DNA of 64,000 nt, from positions 62,001-126,000 of the forward strand of contig NZ_JACHCC010000009.1 of the NCBI RefSeq assembly GCF_014207135.1. Reading direction: 5' to 3'. The stretch is from Pedobacter cryoconitis. GTDB taxonomy: Bacteria; Bacteroidota; Bacteroidia; Sphingobacteriales; Sphingobacteriaceae. The notes under the pieces were generated by a model. It ran no database searches. It had not been told where the DNA came from and saw nothing but the letters and a program-made list of their open reading frames with translations. Below, piece by piece: positions 17,385 to 26,403 of the stretch. The stretch's first letter is position 1, and each line of letters opens with the position of its first letter. Both the position numbers and the translations under genes were made by a program.

Positions 17385-18102
17385 TAATCTTATAAAAAAA
17401 TACAAACAGCGGACTGTCGTTAATGACGTTTCGTTTAGTGTAAGCCAGGGAGAGATTGTGGGATTACTGGGGCCTAACGGAGCAGGAAAAACGACTTCTT
17501 TTTATATGATTGTCGGTCTGATCAAACCTAACGAAGGCAGCATTTTCCTGGATGATGAGGATATCACCAAAGATGCGATGTACCGGAGAGCACAAAAGGG
17601 AATTGGTTATTTAGCTCAGGAAGCTTCTGTATTCAGAAAATTATCTGTAGAAGACAATATTATGGCTATCCTGGAAATGACTTCGATGACCAGAGTCGAA
17701 CGGGAAGAAAAACTGGAGGAATTAATTGATGAGTTCAGTTTGCACAAAGTCAGAAGAAACCGTGGTGACCTTTTATCAGGAGGGGAACGCAGAAGAACAG
17801 AAATTGCAAGGGCGCTTGCTGCAAGTCCCAATTTTATTTTACTGGATGAGCCTTTTGCCGGGGTTGACCCGATTGCAGTAGAAGAAATCCAGACCATCGT
17901 TGCAAAACTCAGAAATAAAAATATCGGCATCCTGATTACCGACCACAATGTTCAGGAAACACTTTCCATTACTGACAGAGCTTATTTGCTATTTGAAGGA
18001 AAAATACTGGAGTCTGGTACTCCGGAAATTCTTGCCGCAAATGAAATGGTGAGAAAAGTTTACTTAGGTTCCAATTTCGTACTACGCAGTAAAAACTTAT
18101 AA
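17368..18102 (+). CDS. lptB: LPS export ABC transporter ATP-binding protein LptB
   Basis: A 244-residue cytosolic ATPase that powers lipopolysaccharide extraction from the inner membrane together with LptF/LptG. Motifs: Walker A GPNGAGKTTSFYMIVGL, Q-loop YLAQEASVFRKLSVEDNI (LptB-type), signature LSGGERRRTEIARALA, Walker B FILLDEPFAGVDPIAV, and H-loop ITDHNVQETL. The DEPFAGVDPIAV and LITDHNV blocks are characteristic of LptB rather than other ABC ATPases. The start ATG at 17368 lies inside the 3' end of recJ. The partner permease genes are not in the window, as is usual in Bacteroidota. Confidence 0.97.
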   Translation: MILRADNLIKKYKQRTVVNDVSFSVSQGEIVGLLGPNGAGKTTSFYMIVGLIKPNEGSIFLDDEDITKDAMYRRAQKGIGYLAQEASVFRKLSVEDNIMAILEMTSMTRVEREEKLEELIDEFSLHKVRRNRGDLLSGGERRRTEIARALAASPNFILLDEPFAGVDPIAVEEIQTIVAKLRNKNIGILITDHNVQETLSITDRAYLLFEGKILESGTPEILAANEMVRKVYLGSNFVLRSKNL

Positions 18103-18117
18103 TCTATAAAACCGAGC

Positions 18118-19632
18118 ATGGCAATTGTAAATTCTATTTTTACCTGGTATATGAAAAAGCGTGTTCATCAGATCGAGCTTTTCATGAAATATCCTGTAGA
18201 TGTCCAGGAAGAGTGGTTCCATAACCTGATTTCCTGTGCTGAAAATACAGAATGGGGAAAAAAATATGATTATAAATCTATTGAAACTCCTGAACAGTTT
18301 AAGCAACGTGTTCCACTGCAAAATTATGATACTTTAAAACCATATATAGAGCGGATGCTTCAGGGAGAGCAAAATATTCTCTGGCCGTCCGAAATCAAAT
18401 GGTTTGCCAAATCATCGGGAACCACCAGTGACAGAAGCAAGTTTATCCCGGTATCACCCGAAGCACTGGAAGAATGCCATTTTAAAGGTGGTAAGGATAT
18501 GATTTCTATCTTCTGTAACAATAAACACAACAATCAGATTCTTACAGGAAAAGCCCTGGTACTTGGAGGCAGCCATCAGATTAACCAGTTAAATGAAGAT
18601 TCATTTTATGGTGACCTATCGGCAGTTCTGATCAAAAACCTGCCAATGTGGGCTGAATACTATCGTACACCGGATATTTCTATCGCTCTGATGGACGATT
18701 ATGAACAGAAAATGGATAGAATGGCTGAGGCCACCATTAAAGAAAATGTAACCAATATATCGGGAGTACCTACCTGGACGATTGTTCTGGCAAAAAAGAT
18801 CCTGGAAATCACCGGCAAAAAAAACCTGCTGGAAGTATGGCCTAATCTTGAGCTTTATTTTCATGGCGCTGTTAATTTCAGTCCTTACAGAGAGCAGTTT
18901 AAAGAATTAATCCCCAGGGACGACATGTATTACTTGGAGACTTATAATGCTTCTGAGGGCTTCTTTGGCATACAGGATCAGATGAATTCGGAAGAAATGC
19001 TTTTAATGCTTGATTATGGAATTTATTATGAGTTTTTACCACTTGAACAGCTTTGTGATGATAACCCTGCAACACTTACGCTTGGAGAAGTAGAGCTGTA
19101 CAAGAATTATGCAATTATTATCTCTACCAATGCAGGATTATGGAGATATGTAATCGGGGATACCGTTCAGTTTACCTCTTTATCGCCTTTCAGAATTAAA
19201 ATTACAGGCCGGACCAAACATTTTATTAATGCTTTTGGAGAAGAAGTGATTATAGATAATGCTGAACAGGCTATCAGTAAAGCATGTAAGGAAACTGGTG
19301 CCGCTTTTAAGGATTATACAGCATGTCCGATCTATTTCCGTGGAAATGAAGCCGGAGGGCATGAGTGGATAATTGAATTTGATCAGCAGCCGGACGATTT
19401 TGAGAAATTCGTTGATATACTAGATCAGACACTCCGGGAGATTAATTCTGATTATGATGCCAAACGTTTTAATAATATGGCTCTTTGCAGACCTAAGGTT
19501 CACAATGCACCAAGAGATACTTTTTATAACTGGCTGAAATCAAAAGGCAAATTAGGTGGACAGCATAAAGTACCCAGACTGGCGAATGAAAGAAAGTACG
19601 TGGATGAGATCCTGCCTTTACTACAGCATTAA
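18118..19632 (+). CDS. GH3 auxin-responsive-promoter family adenylating enzyme
   Basis: A 504-residue member of the bacterial GH3 branch of acyl-adenylate-forming enzymes. The ATP-binding loop is FAKSSGTTSDRSKFIPVS near residue 100; other landmarks are NISGVPTWTIVLAKKI, TYNASEGFFGIQD (the A5-like motif), WRYVIGDTVQF and a C-terminal hinge GRTKHFINAFGEEV. In plants GH3 enzymes conjugate amino acids to jasmonate or auxin; the bacterial substrate is unknown. The gene starts 15 bp after lptB and is likely in its operon, which hints at an envelope-related acyl substrate (inference). Its TAA shares a TTAA with the convergent GH19 gene's stop. Confidence 0.93.
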   Translation: MAIVNSIFTWYMKKRVHQIELFMKYPVDVQEEWFHNLISCAENTEWGKKYDYKSIETPEQFKQRVPLQNYDTLKPYIERMLQGEQNILWPSEIKWFAKSSGTTSDRSKFIPVSPEALEECHFKGGKDMISIFCNNKHNNQILTGKALVLGGSHQINQLNEDSFYGDLSAVLIKNLPMWAEYYRTPDISIALMDDYEQKMDRMAEATIKENVTNISGVPTWTIVLAKKILEITGKKNLLEVWPNLELYFHGAVNFSPYREQFKELIPRDDMYYLETYNASEGFFGIQDQMNSEEMLLMLDYGIYYEFLPLEQLCDDNPATLTLGEVELYKNYAIIISTNAGLWRYVIGDTVQFTSLSPFRIKITGRTKHFINAFGEEVIIDNAEQAISKACKETGAAFKDYTACPIYFRGNEAGGHEWIIEFDQQPDDFEKFVDILDQTLREINSDYDAKRFNNMALCRPKVHNAPRDTFYNWLKSKGKLGGQHKVPRLANERKYVDEILPLLQH

Positions 19633-20609
19633 GGAAAAGGTTGCATAGAACCGCAGGAACAATTTTTAGTATCTGTCAGACCAAAAGCACGCAGATAATA
19701 CTGATAATAAGCCATCCTGTTTTTCATCGGGGCCACTGTTTCCCCTTTATTACATTCAATAGCACCGTTGATAATATTAGTGATCAGCCCAAACCCGGCA
19801 GACCATCCTTTTGCCTGTTCTGCAGCTGTAGGTTTCCACTTCCCATTAATTACATCATGTGCAGCAGGTTTAATCCCCTGTGGGGTCATCCAGAAATAAA
19901 TAGCCGTTTCAAAAGAAACTACCGGATCTTTAAGCAATAGATCGGGGTCACTGAGTAATTTATTCTTATCTCCATAGATACAGTCAGAGGCGAAGCCGTA
20001 ATTACCGTTATAACTTAACTGAAGCGGACCACGTCCGTAGTATTTTTTACCTGGAAGCGCCGGATAAATTACATTATTAACTACATAGTTTTTAACAGTG
20101 TCCAATTCTCTCTTCAGCATCAGCCCATCATTAAATTGTCCATCACGTCCGTTCCGGGTTTCATGGGCAACCTGTGCAAAAAAAGCTGCCAGTTCTTTCT
20201 GATTGGTCTTCAGATCCTGATTATTACAAAATAAGCCATAATCAATTGTGACGCTGCTGTATTCTTTTTGCTGTGCCCAGCTCTCGTTCCAGTCTTTATC
20301 CTGACGAACAACCGTTTCTTTACCGGTACGTTTATCGGATCTTGTAATTTTATAGATAAAAGGCCCTCTTTTCTCAATTCTGACTTTTACCTGTGCCAGG
20401 TTCTGTACAGCTTTGAGGAAAGAGGGATAAGTGAAGAACTTGTCTCTTAAAGGAAAAAGCTTATTGAATTGTGCCTGAGGAATTAAGGTAGAAAATGAAG
20501 CAACCGCCCTGGTTTGAACAGGATTTCTTAATTTAAATGCTTCCGCGGGAAGGAAATAACATAAACAGATCAGGGCTCCAGCAATAAATTTAACCTTTTT
20601 TTGTATCAT
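19629..20609 (-). CDS. Secreted glycoside hydrolase family 19 (chitinase/lysozyme-like)
   Basis: A 326-residue exported protein with a signal peptide ending near LPAEAF. The GH19 fold is shown by ELAAFFAQVAHETRNG, in which the Glu is the expected general acid, and by KKYYGRGPLQLSYNGNYG, the family's substrate-groove signature, followed by AIYFWMTPQG, and GLITNIINGAIECNKG. GH19 enzymes cleave chitin or peptidoglycan beta-1,4 links; which applies is not decidable from sequence. There is no separate carbohydrate-binding module. Probably extracellular or periplasmic. The 285-base gap upstream (20610-20894) shows no gene and no clear promoter match. Confidence 0.92.
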   Translation of the reverse strand: MIQKKVKFIAGALICLCYFLPAEAFKLRNPVQTRAVASFSTLIPQAQFNKLFPLRDKFFTYPSFLKAVQNLAQVKVRIEKRGPFIYKITRSDKRTGKETVVRQDKDWNESWAQQKEYSSVTIDYGLFCNNQDLKTNQKELAAFFAQVAHETRNGRDGQFNDGLMLKRELDTVKNYVVNNVIYPALPGKKYYGRGPLQLSYNGNYGFASDCIYGDKNKLLSDPDLLLKDPVVSFETAIYFWMTPQGIKPAAHDVINGKWKPTAAEQAKGWSAGFGLITNIINGAIECNKGETVAPMKNRMAYYQYYLRAFGLTDTKNCSCGSMQPFP

Positions 20610-20894
20610 AATTAATTTTACAGGCTTACACCTGAGAGAGAAGAAACTTAATAAATCCTATGCAAAGTCTAAATATACCCATAATTTAAAAAAATTGAAT
20701 AATTTCATACATAATCATACCAGAATCAGTCCTGATCAGTGGTTCATTACCGTTAATGTTTATATACCCGGTCAGACCAGGATTTTGTTTCGACAAATAG
20801 TTAATCCGCATCATTCTATAAAAGAACAATTCATACAACAATCAATCCGGTTTTTTGTTTAATTCATAATATAATTCTTCAGGCATAATTTAAA

Positions 20895-22181
20895 ATGAAG
20901 AATAGATTGCAGAAAAATGGCTTATTACCCCAATCAGACAGGTTCAGAAATACGAAATCAATGACAGAAATTAAAACGCCGGATAATCTTATTCCCGGCA
21001 ATGACGAGATAAGATTAAAGAAACTATACCAATATGAAATATTAGGCACCCCTTCTGAAACAGATTTTGATACTATTGCTTTAATGGCTGCAGAAATATT
21101 CAACACAAAAAAGGCTTTTGTAACCTTTGTAGATAAAGGCCGTGTTTTTGTCAAAGCAAGCAGCAGCCTGATTGAAGTTGATCATATTTCAAGAGCCTAC
21201 GGTCTGTGTTCATTAAGTATCATGGAGAACGACCTGACCATATTCCATGATACACATGAATTTCCAGAATTAATGAAAAACCCCTATATCGCCAGACCTG
21301 GGGGGGTAAGGTTCTATGCAGCCGCACAAATACGCACAGCGGATGGATTTGCACTGGGGACCGTTTGTGTACTCGATGCTGAACCCAGGACAGTAGTTAC
21401 AGAACAACAATCCAGAATGCTTCAGTTACTTTCGAGAGTGGTTATGGAGAAACTGGAAACCCGTCTGGTCAACAGAAAAATTGTCAGGGCCTATGATGAT
21501 CGCCTGCACAGGCTGGCCCATGATATGAAGAACCCAGTGACCTCTATCTCTCTGTACGCACAGTTATTAGGTAGCAGGGAGATCAGCAGTGAGAAAGTAT
21601 TTAACATGGCCGCTAAGATCGAGGCTTCTTCTAAAGGCATAGAGCAAAAGTTGAATAACCTGCTGACAGACGCAAGAAATGAAAATTCCAATATTGAATT
21701 AATTTATGAAGTTCTGATGATTACAGAACTCCTTACACAATTACAACAGTCTTTCGAGCTTTCATTAACTGCGAAAAATCAAACATTGATTATCAATAAT
21801 GAATTATCAGTTTTAATTTATGCCGACAAAGACCGTATACTGGATATTTTTGATAACCTGCTGAGCAATGCAATGAAGTATTCACACTTAGGAGCTATAA
21901 TTACAATCAATACTTCACTTCATGAAGATGAGCTGGTTGTTGAATTCAAGGATGATGGCCTTGGATTAAATGAAGATGATCTGAAAAAATTGTTCCTGAA
22001 ATTTGCCAAATTAAGTTCTATCCCTACTGCTCATGAGAAATCTTATGGTCTGGGTTTATTTATAGTCAAGATGCTTGCAGAGAGCCATAAAGGTAAAGTA
22101 TGGGCAGAGAGTAAAGGTAAGAACCATGGAAGTTCATTCTTTGTTTCTCTACCCATTCTTAAACAACAGGAACTTAATTAA
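20895..22181 (+). CDS. GAF-domain sensor histidine kinase
   Basis: A 428-residue soluble kinase. Residues ~40-190 form a GAF domain (RLKKLYQYEILGTPSETDFD, AYGLCSLSIM, FYAAAQIRTADGFALGTVCVLD), a type that often senses small ligands or redox. The dimerisation domain has the phospho-acceptor His209 in HRLAHDMKNPVTS. The ATPase domain shows the N-box DNLLSNAMKYS, D-box FKDDGLGLNEDD and G-box SYGLGLFIVKMLAESHKG. There are no membrane segments, so the signal is intracellular. A second ATG at 20961 (MTEIKTPDN) sits closer to the first conserved block and may be the real start. No response regulator is adjacent. Its stop shares TTAA with the convergent phospholipase gene. Confidence 0.93.
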   Translation: MKNRLQKNGLLPQSDRFRNTKSMTEIKTPDNLIPGNDEIRLKKLYQYEILGTPSETDFDTIALMAAEIFNTKKAFVTFVDKGRVFVKASSSLIEVDHISRAYGLCSLSIMENDLTIFHDTHEFPELMKNPYIARPGGVRFYAAAQIRTADGFALGTVCVLDAEPRTVVTEQQSRMLQLLSRVVMEKLETRLVNRKIVRAYDDRLHRLAHDMKNPVTSISLYAQLLGSREISSEKVFNMAAKIEASSKGIEQKLNNLLTDARNENSNIELIYEVLMITELLTQLQQSFELSLTAKNQTLIINNELSVLIYADKDRILDIFDNLLSNAMKYSHLGAIITINTSLHEDELVVEFKDDGLGLNEDDLKKLFLKFAKLSSIPTAHEKSYGLGLFIVKMLAESHKGKVWAESKGKNHGSSFFVSLPILKQQELN

Positions 22182-24562
22182 AGGATACCCGCCATATAAG
22201 GATCAGAAATAGATTCTTCTCCGGTTTCAGTATGTCCGGCATATTGTCTGCTATAACCAGGTTCATCGGTCAGCACTGTAAAATCATACCATCCTGAATT
22301 CTTTTCAAGATTGATGGTTATACTTTCTTTGCTTCTTCCTTTTAACTGGATTTTTCGGGAATCATCAGGCCCATATACCCCACCATTTATGATTATATTC
22401 AAGGCTTCTTCTCCTTTATTTTCCAGCAGAACGGTTATGTTTCCGCTGAGCTTTTCTTTCAGCAGCCCTGATTTTTCATATAAACAGGATACCTGGAGCG
22501 CAGGATCATTTTTACCTCCTTTAAAATGCCTGTAAAATCCATTAGGTGCTCTTACAGCAAGATTATAACTATGATCGCTGAATTTGTTCAGGTCAAGCTG
22601 ATGACTGACCTGACCGCCCCCATTTACTGCATAGTCCCAATTTTTTCCTTCCGTTTCAGCATACAGGCTTAATGAGGTAACATTAAATGCAGCCCCTACT
22701 GGTTCCAGCACTTGTCCAAAACCTGTTTTCCCAGATGCAAAATTCAATGTTATGGCTGTCCTCTGCTCATTCAGACTGGCCTCAGCAAATAGCTGATAAG
22801 GTAAAGCACAGGCTTTTCTTGTCCCTTTTTCCTGAACAGGCATCACAGCAGGAGATTGGGGCGAAAATGAGGCATTCAGGTTAATTGCAGCAATTTCTTC
22901 TTTGGTCAATGCATCAGGAGTGACTTGCTTGGGTTTATTTTTAGCATTCTGGATGCTAGTCACCACTTCCTCTTTTTTCAGAGATTCAGGATGAGCTATC
23001 TTCTCTCCGTTGTAAGGTCGGAAAGCAGAAGTAAGGTCACCACAGACAGCTCTTCTCCAGTCACTGATCTGGTGACTTCTGATCTTTTTACCTGTTTTTT
23101 TACTTAAAAAACGTTCCAGAAACTGTTGCGATGAGGTGTGATCAAATACCTGTGAGTTTACATATCCTCCTTTACTCCAGGGTGAAGCGATCAGCATAGG
23201 TACACGGTATCCCAGACCTATCGGGCTTCCTTTTTTAGCTTCCCATTCCACATCTATATCCATTTTTTCGGAAACCTTTCCCGTATCCGTATCTTTTGGA
23301 TTGGGTGCAACGAATGGAGGCAGATGATCAAAATACCCGTCATTTTCATCGTAGGTCAGGACAAAAATTGTTTTTTTCCAGATCTCAGGGTTTTTGGTCA
23401 GGATATCAATGGCTTCAGAAACATACCATGTCCCATATAGAGGAGAGCTTGTATGGTCCGAAAACCGCTGCGGGGCAACCAACCAGGATACGGTTGGCAG
23501 TTTACCCTTATCTACATCTTCCCGGAACTGATGAAAGATATCATTTTTAGGAATTTCTACAGTTTCTTTAACTCCCTGGTCATTGGTATAAGTAAAGGGT
23601 TCGAGTTCCAGGTAATCACCTTTGATCGCAATATTTGTAGCAAATGCTTTATCAATAAGATTCTTTTCCTTCTGACTGAGTTTATTGTATTTCTGCTGAA
23701 CCTGTTCTGCACTTAAGATCTCTTTTTTACTGGTCTTATCTCCGTTTTTACGGAAATAGGCAGATAGTTTCACATTATAGCGTTTCACATACTCCAGCGC
23801 ATTATCGCCGTAGTTATCCACCCAGTCCCCTACTCTTTTATCCTGTAAATTAACAGTCCATAATTCATTCTGATAGACTTTCCAGTCTACACCGTGTTCT
23901 TCAAGCAGCTCTGGGAAAGTATCCCAGTCTACAAATGTATTGGTATGTGATTCTGCCTGCGAATTGTCAACCGCAGCGATAGCCTTTCCGTTTTGTTCAG
24001 GCCGGATTGTCCCGGTCCAGAAAAATAACCTGTTGGGTGTGGTACCGGTCAGTGAAGAACAGAAACTATGATCACAGATGGTAAAAGCATCAGCCAGTGC
24101 ATAATAAAATGGAATATCAGTTCTGTCATAATACCCCAGGGTCATTAAAGATTTTACAGGTACCCATTTATCATATTTACCCATATTTCTTGCAGCAACC
24201 TGGTCATTCCATGAATGTGGAAGCCCACCCTGCCAGGTAATTTTTGTTTTATTAATATCAACATGGAAAGGGGCAAAGGTATTTCCTGAAGCATCCTGCT
24301 GCAACCATACTTTATTTTTGTTCGGCAGGATAGCAGCCCTTGGATCATTAAATCCCCTTACTCCTCTCATTTTACCAAACATATGATCGAAAGACCTGTT
24401 TTCCTGCATCAGAAAAACGACATGTTCCGCATCGTAAAAAGTAGTCCCGGGATCTGCTTCAATTGCCATTGCCTTTTGTATAGACATTGGAATTACACTG
24501 GCCAAACCAGTAGCGCCTGAAAACATGGCTGCCTTCTTTAAAAAGTCTCTTCTAGAATCCAT
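22178..24562 (-). CDS. Phosphocholine-specific phospholipase C, Tat-exported
   Basis: A 794-residue enzyme of the bacterial PLC/acid-phosphatase-A family (TIGR03396-like). The N-terminus is a twin-arginine signal, SRRDFLKKAAMFSG, followed by a hydrophobic stretch to about residue 35. Catalytic-domain landmarks are HVVFLMQENRSFDHMFG, the phosphate-binding SSLTGTTPNRLFFWTG, FVLTYDENDGYFDHLPPF and FDHTSSQQFLERF. The C-terminal ~200 residues are two DUF756-type beta modules (LNLAVRAPNGFYRHFKGG, SGWYDFTV). It is expected to hydrolyse phosphatidylcholine or sphingomyelin, but may serve phosphate scavenging in free-living bacteria (inference). Single-gene transcript by context. Confidence 0.93.
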   Translation of the reverse strand: MDSRRDFLKKAAMFSGATGLASVIPMSIQKAMAIEADPGTTFYDAEHVVFLMQENRSFDHMFGKMRGVRGFNDPRAAILPNKNKVWLQQDASGNTFAPFHVDINKTKITWQGGLPHSWNDQVAARNMGKYDKWVPVKSLMTLGYYDRTDIPFYYALADAFTICDHSFCSSLTGTTPNRLFFWTGTIRPEQNGKAIAAVDNSQAESHTNTFVDWDTFPELLEEHGVDWKVYQNELWTVNLQDKRVGDWVDNYGDNALEYVKRYNVKLSAYFRKNGDKTSKKEILSAEQVQQKYNKLSQKEKNLIDKAFATNIAIKGDYLELEPFTYTNDQGVKETVEIPKNDIFHQFREDVDKGKLPTVSWLVAPQRFSDHTSSPLYGTWYVSEAIDILTKNPEIWKKTIFVLTYDENDGYFDHLPPFVAPNPKDTDTGKVSEKMDIDVEWEAKKGSPIGLGYRVPMLIASPWSKGGYVNSQVFDHTSSQQFLERFLSKKTGKKIRSHQISDWRRAVCGDLTSAFRPYNGEKIAHPESLKKEEVVTSIQNAKNKPKQVTPDALTKEEIAAINLNASFSPQSPAVMPVQEKGTRKACALPYQLFAEASLNEQRTAITLNFASGKTGFGQVLEPVGAAFNVTSLSLYAETEGKNWDYAVNGGGQVSHQLDLNKFSDHSYNLAVRAPNGFYRHFKGGKNDPALQVSCLYEKSGLLKEKLSGNITVLLENKGEEALNIIINGGVYGPDDSRKIQLKGRSKESITINLEKNSGWYDFTVLTDEPGYSRQYAGHTETGEESISDPYMAGIL

Positions 24563-24735
24563 TCTTGTTAATCAATATATATTACTTAATCGGGAACATT
24601 TGGGAGTTGTCCCGCTATATTAGCTGAAATAATTGCTTTAACAAAGATATCGGCTACATAATTCTTAATTGTAAAGCTTTTGTTAAACAATAAAAACTTG
24701 AAGATAGCAGAATGGTGGATTACAGATATATCTTT

Positions 24736-26397
24736 TTAAACTTCTGCCAGGTATTTATGGACAAAACTAATAGCCATTGAACCTTCTCCCACGGCAGAAG
24801 CCACACGGTTCATCGCTCCTGAACGTACATCACCGGCAGCAAAAATACCAGGACAACTTGTTTCCAGTAAAAACGGGTCCCGCTTGAGTTTCCAGGATTT
24901 GGTAAAGTTCTCGTAGTTTCTGAGTTCACGTCCCGTTTCAATAAAGCCTTTTTCATCTTTAAGGATATCCAGCTTCAACCAGTCAGTATAGGGTTTTGCG
25001 CCAATGAATATATAAAGTGCAGCAGCCTCCCTTTCGGTTGTTTCTTTTGTTTTAACATTAATCAGTACCAGTTTTTCAAGATGGTTCTGCCCCTCTGCTT
25101 CCAACACTTCGGTATGAGGCAGGATATGAATATTCGGAGTATGCCCGATCTGATCAATCAGGTAGGAAGACATCGTGGCCGCAAGACTATCCTTCCGGAT
25201 GATTATACTGACATTCGCAGCAAATTTGGAAAGATACATAGCCGCTTGCCCCGCTGAGTTACCTCCACCAATAATGTAGACATCTTTCTCTTTGCAGGCA
25301 GAGGCTTCAGTCATCGCTGCCCCATAATAGATACCTGCTCCGGTAAAGTTCTCTATACCTTTCACTTCCAGCTTCCTGTAATCTACTCCGGTAGTTATAA
25401 TTACGGTCCGGCTTACAATTTCTGGCCCGTCTTCCAGTATAATGGTTTTATAGCCATCCTTCTGTTTAATATCACTGACAGACTGGGGGGACAGAAACCC
25501 TGCGCCCAGACGTACTGCCTGACTAATCGCCCGTCTGGTCAGATCTGCACCGCTCAGTCCGGATGGAAAACCAAGATAATTCTCTATTCTGGAACTTGTT
25601 CCTGCCTGTCCTCCTGGGGCCTTACGTTCAATCATGAGTGTTTTCAATCCCTCTGAGGCACCATAAACTGCCGCCGCCAATCCGGCAGGGCCTGCTCCAA
25701 TGATAACAACGTCATACATATCATGGATGATTTCCGGATTCTTCCCTATTTTTGTAGCAATCTCTTTAATCGAAGGTTTACTCAGAAAAGTACCATCATC
25801 CAGCACCACCAGGGGCAGATCATCATTCGTTAGTTGATTAATGGACAACAGTCCAGCTGCATCCGGATTTTTCTGAATATCCATCCAGCGATATGGGATC
25901 AGATTACTGGCCAGATAATCCTTCACCACATGTGACAATGGAGAAAACTGAAAACCGACAACCCTGATCCCTTTAAATTCAGGAATGTAATCTCCCTGCC
26001 AGTCTTCCAGCAGATCATTGATAACCGGGTATAGTTTATCTTCAGGCGGATCCCAGGGTTTGATCAGATAGTAATCCAGTTTTACTTCATTAATTGCCCT
26101 GATTGCAGCTTCAGTATCTGAATAGGCCGTCAGCAATACACGCTTGGCCTCAGGAAACAAGACAATGGCCTTTTCCAGGAATGCAACCCCTTCCATTTCG
26201 GGCATCCGCTGATCGCATAAGAACAAGGCGACCACATCAGAACTATTTTTAAGCTCAGTCAGCATTTCTAATGCTTCCTGTGCCGAAGTAGTACTTATGA
26301 TTTTATATTCCTTACCATATTGTACTTTCAGGTCACGGCTGATCGCGCGCAAAACCTGTGGATCATCATCTATAGAGAAAATTATGGGTAAATTCAT
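24736..26397 (-). CDS. Receiver domain fused to thioredoxin-reductase-like flavoprotein
   Basis: A 553-residue three-part protein. Residues 1-125 are a receiver (FSIDDDPQVLR, phospho-acceptor Asp62 in LCDQRMPEMEG, Lys in YLIKPWDPP). Residues ~140-222 resemble a glutaredoxin/thioredoxin fold but with FSPLS where CPxC would be. Residues 228-553 are a thioredoxin-reductase-type domain: FAD motif VVIIGAGPAGLAAA, ERKAPGGQAGTSSRIENYLGFP, NADPH motif YIIGGGNSAGQAAMY and C-terminal GIFAAGDVRSG. The redox CxxC of real thioredoxin reductases is replaced by YYGA (about residues 357-360), so it cannot reduce thioredoxin by the usual route. It follows its cognate kinase gene by 6 bp; its flavoprotein module is probably the phosphorylation-controlled output. 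Confidence 0.92.
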   Translation of the reverse strand: MNLPIIFSIDDDPQVLRAISRDLKVQYGKEYKIISTTSAQEALEMLTELKNSSDVVALFLCDQRMPEMEGVAFLEKAIVLFPEAKRVLLTAYSDTEAAIRAINEVKLDYYLIKPWDPPEDKLYPVINDLLEDWQGDYIPEFKGIRVVGFQFSPLSHVVKDYLASNLIPYRWMDIQKNPDAAGLLSINQLTNDDLPLVVLDDGTFLSKPSIKEIATKIGKNPEIIHDMYDVVIIGAGPAGLAAAVYGASEGLKTLMIERKAPGGQAGTSSRIENYLGFPSGLSGADLTRRAISQAVRLGAGFLSPQSVSDIKQKDGYKTIILEDGPEIVSRTVIITTGVDYRKLEVKGIENFTGAGIYYGAAMTEASACKEKDVYIIGGGNSAGQAAMYLSKFAANVSIIIRKDSLAATMSSYLIDQIGHTPNIHILPHTEVLEAEGQNHLEKLVLINVKTKETTEREAAALYIFIGAKPYTDWLKLDILKDEKGFIETGRELRNYENFTKSWKLKRDPFLLETSCPGIFAAGDVRSGAMNRVASAVGEGSMAISFVHKYLAEV

Positions 26398-26403
26398 GTG
26401 GTG

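Noticed and set aside
17616..17948. 110-residue frame antisense to lptB
   Set aside because: Composition and lack of conserved motifs mark it as a shadow of lptB.
20625..20645. TPP-riboswitch-like CTGAGA near 20632
   Set aside because: Only this hexamer is present; the GGGG and the other conserved TPP helices are missing and no thiamine gene is nearby.
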